From contig MKSV01000007.1 in the NCBI GenBank assembly GCA_001897435.1, positions 310,001 through 374,000 of the forward strand: a DNA stretch of 64,000 nucleotides. Reading direction: 5' to 3'. Shown here piece after piece: positions 9,565 through 18,218 of this stretch. Under the pieces are notes generated by a model that did no database searches, had not been told where the DNA came from, and was given only the letters and a program-made list of their open reading frames with translations. The position numbers were made by a program, and so were the translations under genes. The number at the start of each line of letters is the position of its first letter. Position 1 is the first letter of the stretch. This DNA is from Acidobacteriales bacterium 59-55 (GTDB taxonomy: Bacteria > Acidobacteriota > Terriglobia > Terriglobales > Acidobacteriaceae).

Positions 9565-11781
9565 ATGTTCAGTCGGCTGCTTTTAGGTATCTCTGTTTCG
9601 ACCTTACTCACAGTTGCTGGTGCGCTTGCTCAACGGTCCCCGGTCGATCTGGTCAATCCACTCATCGGAACGGGTGGAGAGGGACAGACATTTCCGGCAA
9701 CAGGCGTTCCATTCGGAATGACGCAATGGACTCCGCAGACGCGTGAGGGAGAAACGAAGTGCATTGCCCCGTACTATGTGGCAGATAACCGGATACAGGG
9801 ATTTCGGGGCAGCCATTTCTTGAGCGGTTCATGCACTCAGGACTACGGCAGTGTCACGTTGATGCCGCTGCTGAGCGATAAAAAGCTGGCCGATGTGGCG
9901 CGTTCCTCGGCTTTTAATCGAACGTCTGAAGTGATCCATCCCTATAAATATGAGGTGGAACTGGCTGACACCGGTATTCATGCCGAGATCACAGGAACAA
10001 CCCGTTCAGGAATGATGCGCTTTCGCTATCCAGCGAAGAAGCCTGCGTGGATCGTTATTGAAAACAATGCATTGCGAGGCGGCGGCTTCGTTCAGATTGA
10101 CGTGACGCGGCAAGAGATTACCGGCGCGAACCCAGTTCATCGCCTCTATGCCGGCAATGGCAAGCCTGCAGGATTCTCCGGGTACTTCGTGATTGAGTTC
10201 GATCGTCCATTCAAAGTTGGCGGGACGTGGAGCGGAGAGAAACGTTCGGAGGGATCGACCCGGCAGGATGCATCAGACGGTACGCCTGGCGCCTATGTTT
10301 CCTTCGATTTGTCGGCTGACAGGATTGTGACGGCGAGGATCGGAACTTCGTTTACCAGCATCGATGAGGCGCGCCGCAATCTGAGAGCCGAGATTCCCAA
10401 CTGGGACTTCGATGGGGTCGCGAATCAATCACGCGAGAGTTGGAATAGCTTGCTCAACCGAATTCAGGCGGGGGGCAACTCGCCGGATAAGACGATCTTC
10501 TACACAGCACTCTATCATTCACTCCTGCTGCCGCGTGTCTTCAGCGATCGCAGTGGAGCGTATCCCCGGTTCGCCGGCGGACAGTCAATTGAGCATGCAG
10601 ACGGTTTTACATACTACGATGATTTTTCGGTGTGGGATACCTTTCGAGCGCTACACCCCATGTTGACCTTTCTCGATCCCGATCGAGAACTGGATATGAT
10701 CAAGTCCCTGCTGGCAAAGGGAGAGCAGGGGGGATTTCTCCCTATATTTCCAGCATGGAACAGCTACACGTCCGAGATGGTTGGAGACCACGTCGATGCA
10801 ATTATCGCTGACGCCTATGTGAAAGGAATTCGCGGCTTCGATGCTGAGGCAGCCTATCGCCTGATGCGCAAGAACGCGACCGAAGTGCCGAATCACGAGT
10901 TGTACGTGGATGGCAGAGGAAGACGCAGCCTGACTTCATACCTGAAATATGGATATATACCGCTGGAAGATCATGTCGTTGACGCCTTCCACGGGAATGA
11001 ACAGGTCTCGCGCACTCTGGAATATGCCTATGACGACTTTCTGGTAGGTAAGATGGCCGGATGGCTGGGGCACAAAGCCGATGCGAAGTTGTTTGCGAAG
11101 CGCGGACAGAACTACCGCAAGGTTATTGATCCTGTGACTGGGTTTGCCCGGGGGCGGCATGAGGATGGGAGTTGGGCAACGCCATTTGATCCTGCCGGGA
11201 AATACACATACATCACGGAAGGATTGCCGTTTCAGTACACGTTTTTCGTGCCACAGGACATTCCTGGATTGATCGAAGCGGTTCACGGGCGGCAGGCCTT
11301 TGTAAAGAAACTTGACGATCTGTTTGCCGGAGGCTACTACAACCATGGCAACGAGCCGAGCCATCACATCGCCTATCTTTATAATTTCGCCGGCCATCCT
11401 GAAAAGACGCAGCTGCATGTTCATCAAATTATGGAAAGGGACTACCATAACAGCCCTGATGGCTTGGCAGGGAATGACGACGCAGGCCAGATGTCGGCCT
11501 GGTACGTGATATCGGCGCTGGGCTTTTATGCGGTCACGCCCGGAACTCCCAATTACGAGATCGGCACACCGCACTTTGATGATGTCTCATTGGCGTTGCC
11601 GGTAGGAAAGACTCTCCACATTGTGGCCAAGGGTGCGGAGTCGGGTAAGTTCTATATTCGCTCAATCCGACTGAATGGCGAGCTGCTTCATAGGCATTTC
11701 CTTCGTCATGAAGAGATTATTGGCGGCGGAGAGTTGGTCTTTGAAATGTCATCGCAACCGACCAATACCGCAAAGGAGTGA
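9565..11781 (+). CDS. GH92 family alpha-mannosidase, secreted
   Basis: A 738-residue protein with a signal peptide (MFSRLLLGISVSTLLTVAGA). GH92 hallmarks appear in order: NPLIGTGGEGQTFPATGVPF near residue 32, SHFLSGSCTQDYG near residue 85, YDDFSVWDTFRALHPM, FQYTFFVPQDIPGL, NEPSHHIAYLYNFAGHPEKT, and GNDDAGQMSAWYVISALGFY near the C-terminus. Members are calcium-dependent exo-alpha-mannosidases of about 730-760 residues, mostly alpha-1,2 acting, so this copy is full length. It should remove mannose outside the cytoplasm. It lies downstream of a TonB receptor in the same direction, an arrangement like a small polysaccharide-utilisation unit. The linkage specificity cannot be read from the sequence. 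Confidence 0.93.
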   Translation: MFSRLLLGISVSTLLTVAGALAQRSPVDLVNPLIGTGGEGQTFPATGVPFGMTQWTPQTREGETKCIAPYYVADNRIQGFRGSHFLSGSCTQDYGSVTLMPLLSDKKLADVARSSAFNRTSEVIHPYKYEVELADTGIHAEITGTTRSGMMRFRYPAKKPAWIVIENNALRGGGFVQIDVTRQEITGANPVHRLYAGNGKPAGFSGYFVIEFDRPFKVGGTWSGEKRSEGSTRQDASDGTPGAYVSFDLSADRIVTARIGTSFTSIDEARRNLRAEIPNWDFDGVANQSRESWNSLLNRIQAGGNSPDKTIFYTALYHSLLLPRVFSDRSGAYPRFAGGQSIEHADGFTYYDDFSVWDTFRALHPMLTFLDPDRELDMIKSLLAKGEQGGFLPIFPAWNSYTSEMVGDHVDAIIADAYVKGIRGFDAEAAYRLMRKNATEVPNHELYVDGRGRRSLTSYLKYGYIPLEDHVVDAFHGNEQVSRTLEYAYDDFLVGKMAGWLGHKADAKLFAKRGQNYRKVIDPVTGFARGRHEDGSWATPFDPAGKYTYITEGLPFQYTFFVPQDIPGLIEAVHGRQAFVKKLDDLFAGGYYNHGNEPSHHIAYLYNFAGHPEKTQLHVHQIMERDYHNSPDGLAGNDDAGQMSAWYVISALGFYAVTPGTPNYEIGTPHFDDVSLALPVGKTLHIVAKGAESGKFYIRSIRLNGELLHRHFLRHEEIIGGGELVFEMSSQPTNTAKE

Positions 11782-11845
11782 GAGTGTGCATCGCCCGGCG
11801 GATTGTAGGGATGATTTGCACTCTGTAGGTCTTGCTGCCGTCCGC

Positions 11846-11864
11846 GTGGCTGAGATCAAGCCAC
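11846..11864 (+). terminator. Hairpin between convergent mannosidase and cytochrome genes
   Basis: GTGGCT (11846-11851) and AGCCAC (11859-11864) form a 6-bp stem with a 7-nt loop in the 187-base space between two convergent genes. There is only a short T run, so the terminator call is tentative. Confidence 0.35.
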
Positions 11865-11968
11865 ACGTTTCCAGAGAAACGCTGATCACTTGTGGGCGGA
11901 GACTACATAGGAAGCAGCCATCATTAGGAGCCTTAATAATTGATTGAGAGAGGCGGAAGCGCATCGCT

Positions 11969-14374
11969 TTAGCGAAGATTCGCTATCGCGGCTCGCCGTA
12001 CCCCTTCGTTAGTACTTCCGGCAGCTTTCTGATAGTGCTCGCGCGCTTCGCTCAGCGCACCTCGCCGAATCAGCATTTGGGCCAGCCCGAGGTCGGCGCG
12101 GCCATCGGAGCTATTATGTTCGAGTGCGAGCCGGAACTGAGTCTCGGCCTGGGCATATGATCCCTGTGCGGCGAATGAATTTCCCAAGCCGAGATAGGCA
12201 TCGCCCGATCCTGGATCGAGTTGGATGGCCTGAAGGTACTGTTCCCGAGCGGTAGCGAAGCTCCTGTGTTCCGCCAACACATCACCGAGGTCGACATGGA
12301 GCAGTGCGGATTTAGGGTCGAGGCGCACCGCCTGCTGGAGCGCGGCGACAGCCTTATCGAATGAGCCTGTCATTCCCAGCAATAGTCCATAGCTGTGATA
12401 TGCCGCAACGTAAGAGGGGTTGTTTTCGATTGCCTTTTTAAATTCAAAGGTAGCCTGTGTGTAGTCGCTATTACCCGCCAACAGGTTGCCGAGATTGTTG
12501 TGCGCCTCGGCAAGATCGGGCTGAATTCGAATGGCTTCGCGAAACGCTGCCTCGGCGGCCTGGGCGTTATTGTCCCGAAGCCAGGCCATCCCCATCAGGT
12601 TGTCGGCGTCTGCGAGATCGGGATTGATGCCGAGCGCCTGCCCCAGCACACGACGCGCATCTGCGGATCGATCCGCTTGCAGGTAGAGGTTCCCCAGATT
12701 GGTGAGTGCTGCGGTATCGGGGGGCTGCGACCTGGCGGCCTGCTCGCCAATCTCGATGGCTCGCGGCAGGTTGCCGGTGCGAGCCAGCGCCACCGACATC
12801 TCGCGCAATGCGGGATGGAAATCCTTGCGTTGTTCAAGTGCTTTCTCAAACCACTGAATTGCTTGTGTATTCTCTCCGGTCTTTGAGTACGCTTTGCCAA
12901 GCTCGAGGTAGAATTCGGGATTGCTGGGCTTGCGTATTTCAATTGCACGCTGAAGCCGCGCAATGCCTGGCTTTAAGTTAGAGTCGTGCGCCACCTGTGC
13001 GATGGCAAGGTACAACTCGCCATCGCGAACGGGGGTCTCTGCATCCGGGTAGTATGGAACAACCTCGCCGCGATAGACAGCAACCGACTCCTTAAGAGGT
13101 GCCAGCAGATCGCGTTTGGGTTTAATCCGCTGGATATAATGATCGGTCATTACGACATGCACGACATCATCGGTGCGCCGCTTCCACATGTGGCAGTCCA
13201 GACAGGTCGAACGGCTGGCGGTTGCAGTCAACGCCGGTTTATGAGGCCCCGTGTGGCAACCTGCGCATACGGCCACGTAATGTTTAACAGCCTGCTCGCC
13301 GCGCGGCGCCTGATGCGGATTATGACAGGTGATGCAGGTCATCTGACTGTTGCGAAAGCATGCGGATTTGCGGAGGCGATACGCTTGGTGTGCGACCTCA
13401 AAGCGGTCGTCGAAGCCGGTTCCCGATTGATGATCGAAGGTCAACTCGTAGTCGGAGAGGGGTTCACCTGGGCGGTAGGAAAATGGCTTGCGGTCATAGC
13501 GCCGTATAGCGTTGGGTAGAGGGGAGCTGGTCGTCTCGAGGTGGCACTCCATGCAGACTTCCATCTGCCGGTCGCGTCCGAGCCGGGCGGGATTCACGAT
13601 CGCCGCTCGGATATCGTTCAGGGTCTTTCCCGGAGTCCTGACGGTGTCAACATGCGCCTGTCCCGGCCCATGGCATCTCTGACAGCCAATGCCTTCGGGG
13701 AGGTTCTCTCCAAAGATGGCTTCCCCGTTGGTTGAAGAGGGTTGCTGCTCCGGATAGCCGTTGTGGCAGAACATGCAGTCGTTACCGATAGCGCGCCTGA
13801 AGTCCTGTTGACCAGCGTGGTCATATCCCGGGCTCATGGCCCAGTAGCCGCCCATCTCGCTGTACCAGCTTACCGGAAGCTCAATGAGCTTTCCTTCACT
13901 GGTGCGGTGCAGGTAGGTTCGGGCATGGTTTCCCGAACCGATGACAAAATCAATCTGTTTTTCTTCTCGATTGGTCTGCTTCCCATCGAACCCGATCTGA
14001 TAGCGGCTTTCGTAGAACTTGCCGTCGCGTTCCAGCATTGTGTAATAGCGATCGGACGGCTTGTGATACAGAGTATCGTGCGTCGTGAAGTCTTCGACAC
14101 CCTCTCCGTTCGCGATGCGGTGAAACGATCGGCCCATTCCCGTCAGCCGGTAGCTGGCTGCAATGTCAGCATGACAGCCAGCGCAGACCGCTGGGTCGGC
14201 ATAGCCGGAGGTAGCCTTGACGACAGAGTGTGGACGCCGCGATGGTCGCCAGACATAGAAACTGCCCGCGCTTAATAATGCCAGGCTCACGAAGCCAATT
14301 GCAGCGACAAGCATGGAGCGTCGGCGGCGTTGCGGCACGGGAGTTGCAATGCGAAGATCGGGCTTCTTGTTCAT
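11969..14374 (-). CDS. Membrane-anchored multiheme cytochrome c with TPR domain
   Basis: A protein of about 801 residues. After a short basic cytoplasmic part and one transmembrane segment (SMLVAAIGFVSLALLSAGSF) it carries seven CxxCH heme sites: CAGCH, CMFCH, CQRCH, CMECH, CITCH, CAGCH and CLDCH. From about residue 430 the protein is a run of TPR units (for example NPEFYLELGKAYSKTGENTQ, NLGNLYLQADRSADARRVLG). The heme part resembles cytochrome c554-like electron-transfer proteins; the TPR part probably docks a partner, all on the periplasmic side. The ATG at 14374 is preferred over an upstream TTG at 14392. It is the last gene of an operon behind a transketolase and a cupin, an unexpected partnership. 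The actual electron donor or acceptor is unknown. Confidence 0.88.
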   Translation of the reverse strand: MNKKPDLRIATPVPQRRRRSMLVAAIGFVSLALLSAGSFYVWRPSRRPHSVVKATSGYADPAVCAGCHADIAASYRLTGMGRSFHRIANGEGVEDFTTHDTLYHKPSDRYYTMLERDGKFYESRYQIGFDGKQTNREEKQIDFVIGSGNHARTYLHRTSEGKLIELPVSWYSEMGGYWAMSPGYDHAGQQDFRRAIGNDCMFCHNGYPEQQPSSTNGEAIFGENLPEGIGCQRCHGPGQAHVDTVRTPGKTLNDIRAAIVNPARLGRDRQMEVCMECHLETTSSPLPNAIRRYDRKPFSYRPGEPLSDYELTFDHQSGTGFDDRFEVAHQAYRLRKSACFRNSQMTCITCHNPHQAPRGEQAVKHYVAVCAGCHTGPHKPALTATASRSTCLDCHMWKRRTDDVVHVVMTDHYIQRIKPKRDLLAPLKESVAVYRGEVVPYYPDAETPVRDGELYLAIAQVAHDSNLKPGIARLQRAIEIRKPSNPEFYLELGKAYSKTGENTQAIQWFEKALEQRKDFHPALREMSVALARTGNLPRAIEIGEQAARSQPPDTAALTNLGNLYLQADRSADARRVLGQALGINPDLADADNLMGMAWLRDNNAQAAEAAFREAIRIQPDLAEAHNNLGNLLAGNSDYTQATFEFKKAIENNPSYVAAYHSYGLLLGMTGSFDKAVAALQQAVRLDPKSALLHVDLGDVLAEHRSFATAREQYLQAIQLDPGSGDAYLGLGNSFAAQGSYAQAETQFRLALEHNSSDGRADLGLAQMLIRRGALSEAREHYQKAAGSTNEGVRRAAIANLR

Positions 14375-14421
14375 GATGAGAATGCGCTGCAACGCCTCCT
14401 TGCAACTTCATGAACCAGCGA

Positions 14422-14808
14422 TTATGCGGGAAACTCAATATCGTCGAAGAACTTATAGTTGCTGAGATCGGCGGGTGGAGCAAAGAAGCAGGCGACCTTC
14501 ATCTGCACATTGCCGGAGTTCTGTAGCATGTGGATGCTTCCCTGGGGAAAGAGGACGGCACAGCCCTGGGTAACCGGTTCGACGACACCGTCGATCATGA
14601 CACGGCCATTGCCCTGGACGATATAGATGATCTCTTCGCCATTGGGATGGGAGTGAGCCGGGCGCACGGTCTGGCCAGGGTCGACTTCGATCACGCACAT
14701 GGTGCAATGCTGCGAGTTGACGTTCTCTTTTGTGATGACCCAGCGCAGATCTCTGCCAGGCAGGTCGAGAGCCTCGATACTGTACTCGTGGACGATGGGT
14801 AGCTTCAT
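14422..14808 (-). CDS. Small cupin-domain protein
   Basis: A 128-residue single-domain cupin. The first cupin motif is visible as HSHPNGEEIIYIVQGNGRV (metal ligands H, H, E) and the second as FPQGSIHMLQN (fourth ligand H), so a metal site is likely intact. Such small cupins can be isomerases, sugar-binding proteins or oxygenases; the reaction cannot be decided here. The ATG at 14808 is preferred over the upstream start at 14832 because a GGAAGGA stretch lies just before it. It sits 32 bases downstream of the transketolase gene and 48 bases upstream of the cytochrome gene, in the same operon, which suggests action on the same sugar or keto acid intermediate. Confidence 0.82.
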   Translation of the reverse strand: MKLPIVHEYSIEALDLPGRDLRWVITKENVNSQHCTMCVIEVDPGQTVRPAHSHPNGEEIIYIVQGNGRVMIDGVVEPVTQGCAVLFPQGSIHMLQNSGNVQMKVACFFAPPADLSNYKFFDDIEFPA

Positions 14809-14840
14809 GGCGGGTATCCTTCCTTCTCTCAAAATAAAAG

Positions 14841-16991
14841 CTATTTCCGGGCAGCGATTGTGTTGCGGACGGTATCCGCAATTGCAGAGGCGGTAAGCCC
14901 AAAGGCAGCGACCAGCTCATCATAGGTCGCGGAGTGAATGAATTGCGGCTTGCCTTCAACATTGAGCGTGTTAATTGTTACAACCCGATCAAGCCCGGAG
15001 AGACTCTCCGAAGTGCGATTGCGATAGAGAACTTTGAGGAAGTTCTGCCAGAGATAACCATTGTTCTGCTCGGCAAAGATCAACGGCTTGCCTGAGGCGT
15101 AGAGCTGAAGCAGGAGGTCTTCATCGACCGATGGCATATCCACGACGGATATAGCCAGTCCATCCTTCCCACAAAGATCTGCTGAAGCAAGAGCCTCATG
15201 GACTCCGCGGCCGCTGCTGACGACGATGGCAACGTCGGAATCGCTCTGGCGCAAGATGTGGCCCTTGCCGAAAGTGAAAGTGTAGTCCTTGTCATAGAGC
15301 ACGGCGGAACCTGTCCTCATGACGCGGACATAGACGAGGCCGCGGTTGCCATCCATAATCCACTTCATGATGGAGAGCATCTGCTGTGGGCAGGAGACAT
15401 CGATGATCTTGAGTTGGCCGACGGCATCGAAGGTTGTGATGTCGTCGTTGCCCATGTGGGTAGCGCCGTTGGTGCGCGTCTCGAAGTTGGCTGCGGTGGC
15501 GAGGAAGGTGAGGTCAAGGCCGTGTCCTTCGCTGAGCCAGCCATCCGCCGCCTGAATTGCTTCAAGGCGTTCCTGCTGGCCGACGGCGATGCGGCGCATT
15601 ACCTGCCAATTGAAGAAGGGGCAGAAGGTGCTGACCCAGGTGTTGCTGCCAAGAGCGGCAAACGCTTCTCCGATCAGCATCATGTTGGCTTCGGCAACGC
15701 CGACGTTGAGGGCGCGGTGTTGATCCACGGCCGCAATGCCGGCTTCAAGGCCGCTCGTCGAGGCCAGGTCGGAGTCGATGGAGACAACGGAAGTGTCCTG
15801 GGCGAAGACCTTCATCCCGGCCGTGATGATCTCTGCCGCACTATATGACTTCTTGGGATCGAGCTTAGGCAGGCGATCCGCATCGTACTGGATTCTCTTG
15901 TCGCGACGGGGGACGCGCTTCGTCAGCACGGGACCGATGACAGAAGCAAGGGGTTGGCGTTTGGAGTTGTTCTCGTCGATCTCAAGGTGCATCTGACGTA
16001 CGGCTTCAAATAACAGGCTGCGAATTGCTTCACCCTGATCCGCCTGAGAGAGGCGATCGACATAGTGGAGGAACTCGGCGACGCGGCCGGAGCGCTGGTT
16101 GTTCTGGAGCGCCAATTCCTGGACGATGAGAGCCTCGGAGGTCGTGACTTTATGCTTGTTCATAAAGTCGGAAAAAGCTCCGTAGCCCTTCGTAGTGTTG
16201 CAGATGATCGCTGTGGGCTTGCCGTTGCGAGCGCCAAAGCGGAAGTTCTCTAGCGCTGCGTCTACGCCGTCGTACTGCGTGGCATCGACATTGTGCGCGA
16301 TCCAGCCGAAGGAGCGAAAGACCTCATCGAGCGCGGGCATGGGGAAGAGCATGCGATTGTGGATGTCGAGTTGCCCGTTGTTGCGGTCGACCAGAACGCA
16401 GAGGTTATCCAGATGATTCTGGCCGGCATACATGATGGTCTCCCACACGGAGCCTTCCTGCAATTCGCCGTCGCCGGTCATGCAATAGGAGTCGAAGCGT
16501 GGATTGGTGCGGCCGGCAATGGCAAACCCCTGCGCAACTCCGATGCCTTGCCCCATGGGGCCGGTAGCGATGTGGATGCCGGGAAGGATAGGACCCGGGT
16601 GACCGTTCAGAATGCTCTCATGAGAACGCGAGTTGCGAAGTACCTTTTCATCGAAGTAGCCAAGTTCGGCATAGATGGATGCGAGCGCGGCGACCGCATG
16701 GCCTTTGCTCAGCGTGAACATATCCTGCCCACGTTCGGTCGGGTCTTCGATATTGAGACGAAGAAAGCCTCCATAGAAGAGCGCGACCAAAGGTATAGTC
16801 GCCGAGAAGGCTCCGCCGGAGTGGAGCCCGTGGTCGACAGCATCGCGGCTTTGCCCGAGTGTGAGGATGCGTATGTCCGAGTCTTTAATGGCGAGCAGCT
16901 TGAGAATCCCATTGCGAACGAGTTGGTCACGGTGTAAAAAGAGTTCTCGGTCAATATTGCGGTGGATTGCGGTGGTCGAAGTGGCGGTCAT
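14841..16991 (-). CDS. tkt: Transketolase, single-chain form
   Basis: A 716-residue enzyme with all three transketolase domains. The thiamine-diphosphate domain shows FTLSKGHAVAALASIYAELG, ATGPMGQGIGVAQGFAIAG and the ThDP/metal motif MTGDGELQEGSVWE...DRNNGQLD. The pyrimidine-binding domain carries the AEANMMLIGEAFAALGSN block, and the C-terminal domain follows. It transfers two-carbon ketol units between sugar phosphates in the cytoplasm. The N-terminal sequence looks more like the split two-subunit transketolases joined into one chain than like the housekeeping type. The ATG at 16991 is chosen over a TTG at 17009 because GGGAG precedes it. A putative IclR operator overlaps the likely -10 box upstream, so it belongs to an inducible catabolic operon rather than the constitutive pentose phosphate pathway. 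Confidence 0.92.
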   Translation of the reverse strand: MTATSTTAIHRNIDRELFLHRDQLVRNGILKLLAIKDSDIRILTLGQSRDAVDHGLHSGGAFSATIPLVALFYGGFLRLNIEDPTERGQDMFTLSKGHAVAALASIYAELGYFDEKVLRNSRSHESILNGHPGPILPGIHIATGPMGQGIGVAQGFAIAGRTNPRFDSYCMTGDGELQEGSVWETIMYAGQNHLDNLCVLVDRNNGQLDIHNRMLFPMPALDEVFRSFGWIAHNVDATQYDGVDAALENFRFGARNGKPTAIICNTTKGYGAFSDFMNKHKVTTSEALIVQELALQNNQRSGRVAEFLHYVDRLSQADQGEAIRSLLFEAVRQMHLEIDENNSKRQPLASVIGPVLTKRVPRRDKRIQYDADRLPKLDPKKSYSAAEIITAGMKVFAQDTSVVSIDSDLASTSGLEAGIAAVDQHRALNVGVAEANMMLIGEAFAALGSNTWVSTFCPFFNWQVMRRIAVGQQERLEAIQAADGWLSEGHGLDLTFLATAANFETRTNGATHMGNDDITTFDAVGQLKIIDVSCPQQMLSIMKWIMDGNRGLVYVRVMRTGSAVLYDKDYTFTFGKGHILRQSDSDVAIVVSSGRGVHEALASADLCGKDGLAISVVDMPSVDEDLLLQLYASGKPLIFAEQNNGYLWQNFLKVLYRNRTSESLSGLDRVVTINTLNVEGKPQFIHSATYDELVAAFGLTASAIADTVRNTIAARK

Positions 16992-17045
16992 CTTACTCCC
17001 AAACGACAAAACTGAATTTAATTTTTAGTGTCGCGAATCGTCGCT

Positions 17046-17062
17046 TATGCGTATTGTGCAAT
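17046..17062 (-). promoter_or_regulatory. Putative IclR operator upstream of the transketolase operon
   Basis: TATGCGTATTGTGCAAT matches the best copy (20867-20883) at about 13 of 17 positions. On the minus strand a TATAAA -10 box (17062-17067) directly abuts it, so the site would cover the start of transcription. The divergent epimerase gene starts at 17236 and may share control. Confidence 0.6.
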
Positions 17063-17235
17063 TTATATTGCTGATTGTGCGAAAGTATAAGCTTCAGAAA
17101 ATCCGATCGTCAACCTACATTCTGCATTCGCCCGCCTCTTTCGTGCTGAGCGGTGCCTTATGGGGATGTGTGCAAGAATTGCCAGGTACCGGAGCAACGG
17201 GCCGCGGCGCGGCGAAGAACGAAGGCGGGTAGAGA

Positions 17236-18198
17236 ATGCGGGTTGCAATCATCGGTGGAACAGGGCATATCGGAAGCTACTTGACGCCGCGGCTGGTGGA
17301 AGCAGGGCATTCTGTTGTCTGCGTCAGCAGAGGGCTGAAGGAGCCTTATCGCAAGCATGCTGCATGGAAGATGATTGAGCGCGCAGAGATCGACAGAACG
17401 GCGGAGGAGGCTGCCGGCACGTTCGGCGAGAGCATCGCGAGACTCGACGCGCAGGTGGTGATCGACCTGACCTGCTACAGGCTCGAGAGTGCGGAGCAAC
17501 TTGTAGAAGGGCTGCATAGGCGGACCGAGCATCTTCTGCACTGCGGAACCATCTGGGTGCATGGACCGAGTGTCGAGGTGCCGACCACGGAGGAGGAGGC
17601 GCGCAGAGCCTTCGGGGATTACGGCGAGAAAAAAGCCGCTATCGAGGCATACCTGTTACGCGAGGCGAGAAGGTCGGCGCTGCCGGTGACAATTCTGCAT
17701 CCGGGACATCTGGTGGGGGCAGGCTGGACCCCGGTCAATCCCGTGGGCAACTTCAATCCTGAAGTATTCTCGATCTTGCTGCGGGGCAGAAAGATTCAAT
17801 TGCCCAACATTGGGATGGAGACCGTGCATCATGTTCATGCCGACGATGTCGCGCAGAGTTTTGTGAGAGCGATGGCACGGCGAAGCGTGTCTGTGGGCGA
17901 GAGCTTCCACGTCGTTTCACCCGCGGCATTGACGCTGCGAGGCTATGCGGAGCGCATCGGCACGTCATTCGGGCGTCCGGCGCAGATAGAATTTCTGCCA
18001 TGGGAGGAGTGGCGAAAGGGCGTTTCGGAGAAGGATGCCGCGGTAACCTGGGATCACATTGCGCATTCGCCGAACTGCAGTATCGCCAAGGCCCGCAAAC
18101 TGCTTGGGTATGAACCACGCTACACGTCGGTGGAGGCAGTGCGCGAATCGGTTGGCTGGCTGATGGAACAAGGGATAGTTCGCGCAGAGGCGATCTGA
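17236..18198 (+). CDS. NAD(P)-dependent epimerase/dehydratase (extended SDR)
   Basis: A 320-residue Rossmann-fold protein beginning MRVAIIGGTGHIGSYLTPRL, with the GGxGxxG dinucleotide motif at residues 7-13 typical of extended SDR sugar epimerases and dehydratases. VIDLTCYRLESAEQLVEGL and HLLHCGTIWVHGP follow the usual core, and ILHPGHLVGAGWTPVNPVGN lies in the substrate-binding part. The usual YxxxK pair is not obvious: the expected place reads YGEKKA, so YxxK-like spacing is altered and catalysis may be atypical. It is transcribed divergently from the transketolase operon across a region with a putative IclR site. A role in sugar or sugar-acid conversion in the cytoplasm is inferred. Confidence 0.8.
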   Translation: MRVAIIGGTGHIGSYLTPRLVEAGHSVVCVSRGLKEPYRKHAAWKMIERAEIDRTAEEAAGTFGESIARLDAQVVIDLTCYRLESAEQLVEGLHRRTEHLLHCGTIWVHGPSVEVPTTEEEARRAFGDYGEKKAAIEAYLLREARRSALPVTILHPGHLVGAGWTPVNPVGNFNPEVFSILLRGRKIQLPNIGMETVHHVHADDVAQSFVRAMARRSVSVGESFHVVSPAALTLRGYAERIGTSFGRPAQIEFLPWEEWRKGVSEKDAAVTWDHIAHSPNCSIAKARKLLGYEPRYTSVEAVRESVGWLMEQGIVRAEAI

Positions 18199-18218
18199 TC
18201 CCTTGTTCCATTAACAGG

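Noticed and set aside
15198..16937. Long plus-strand frames within the transketolase gene
   Set aside because: Antisense shadows of a clear transketolase.
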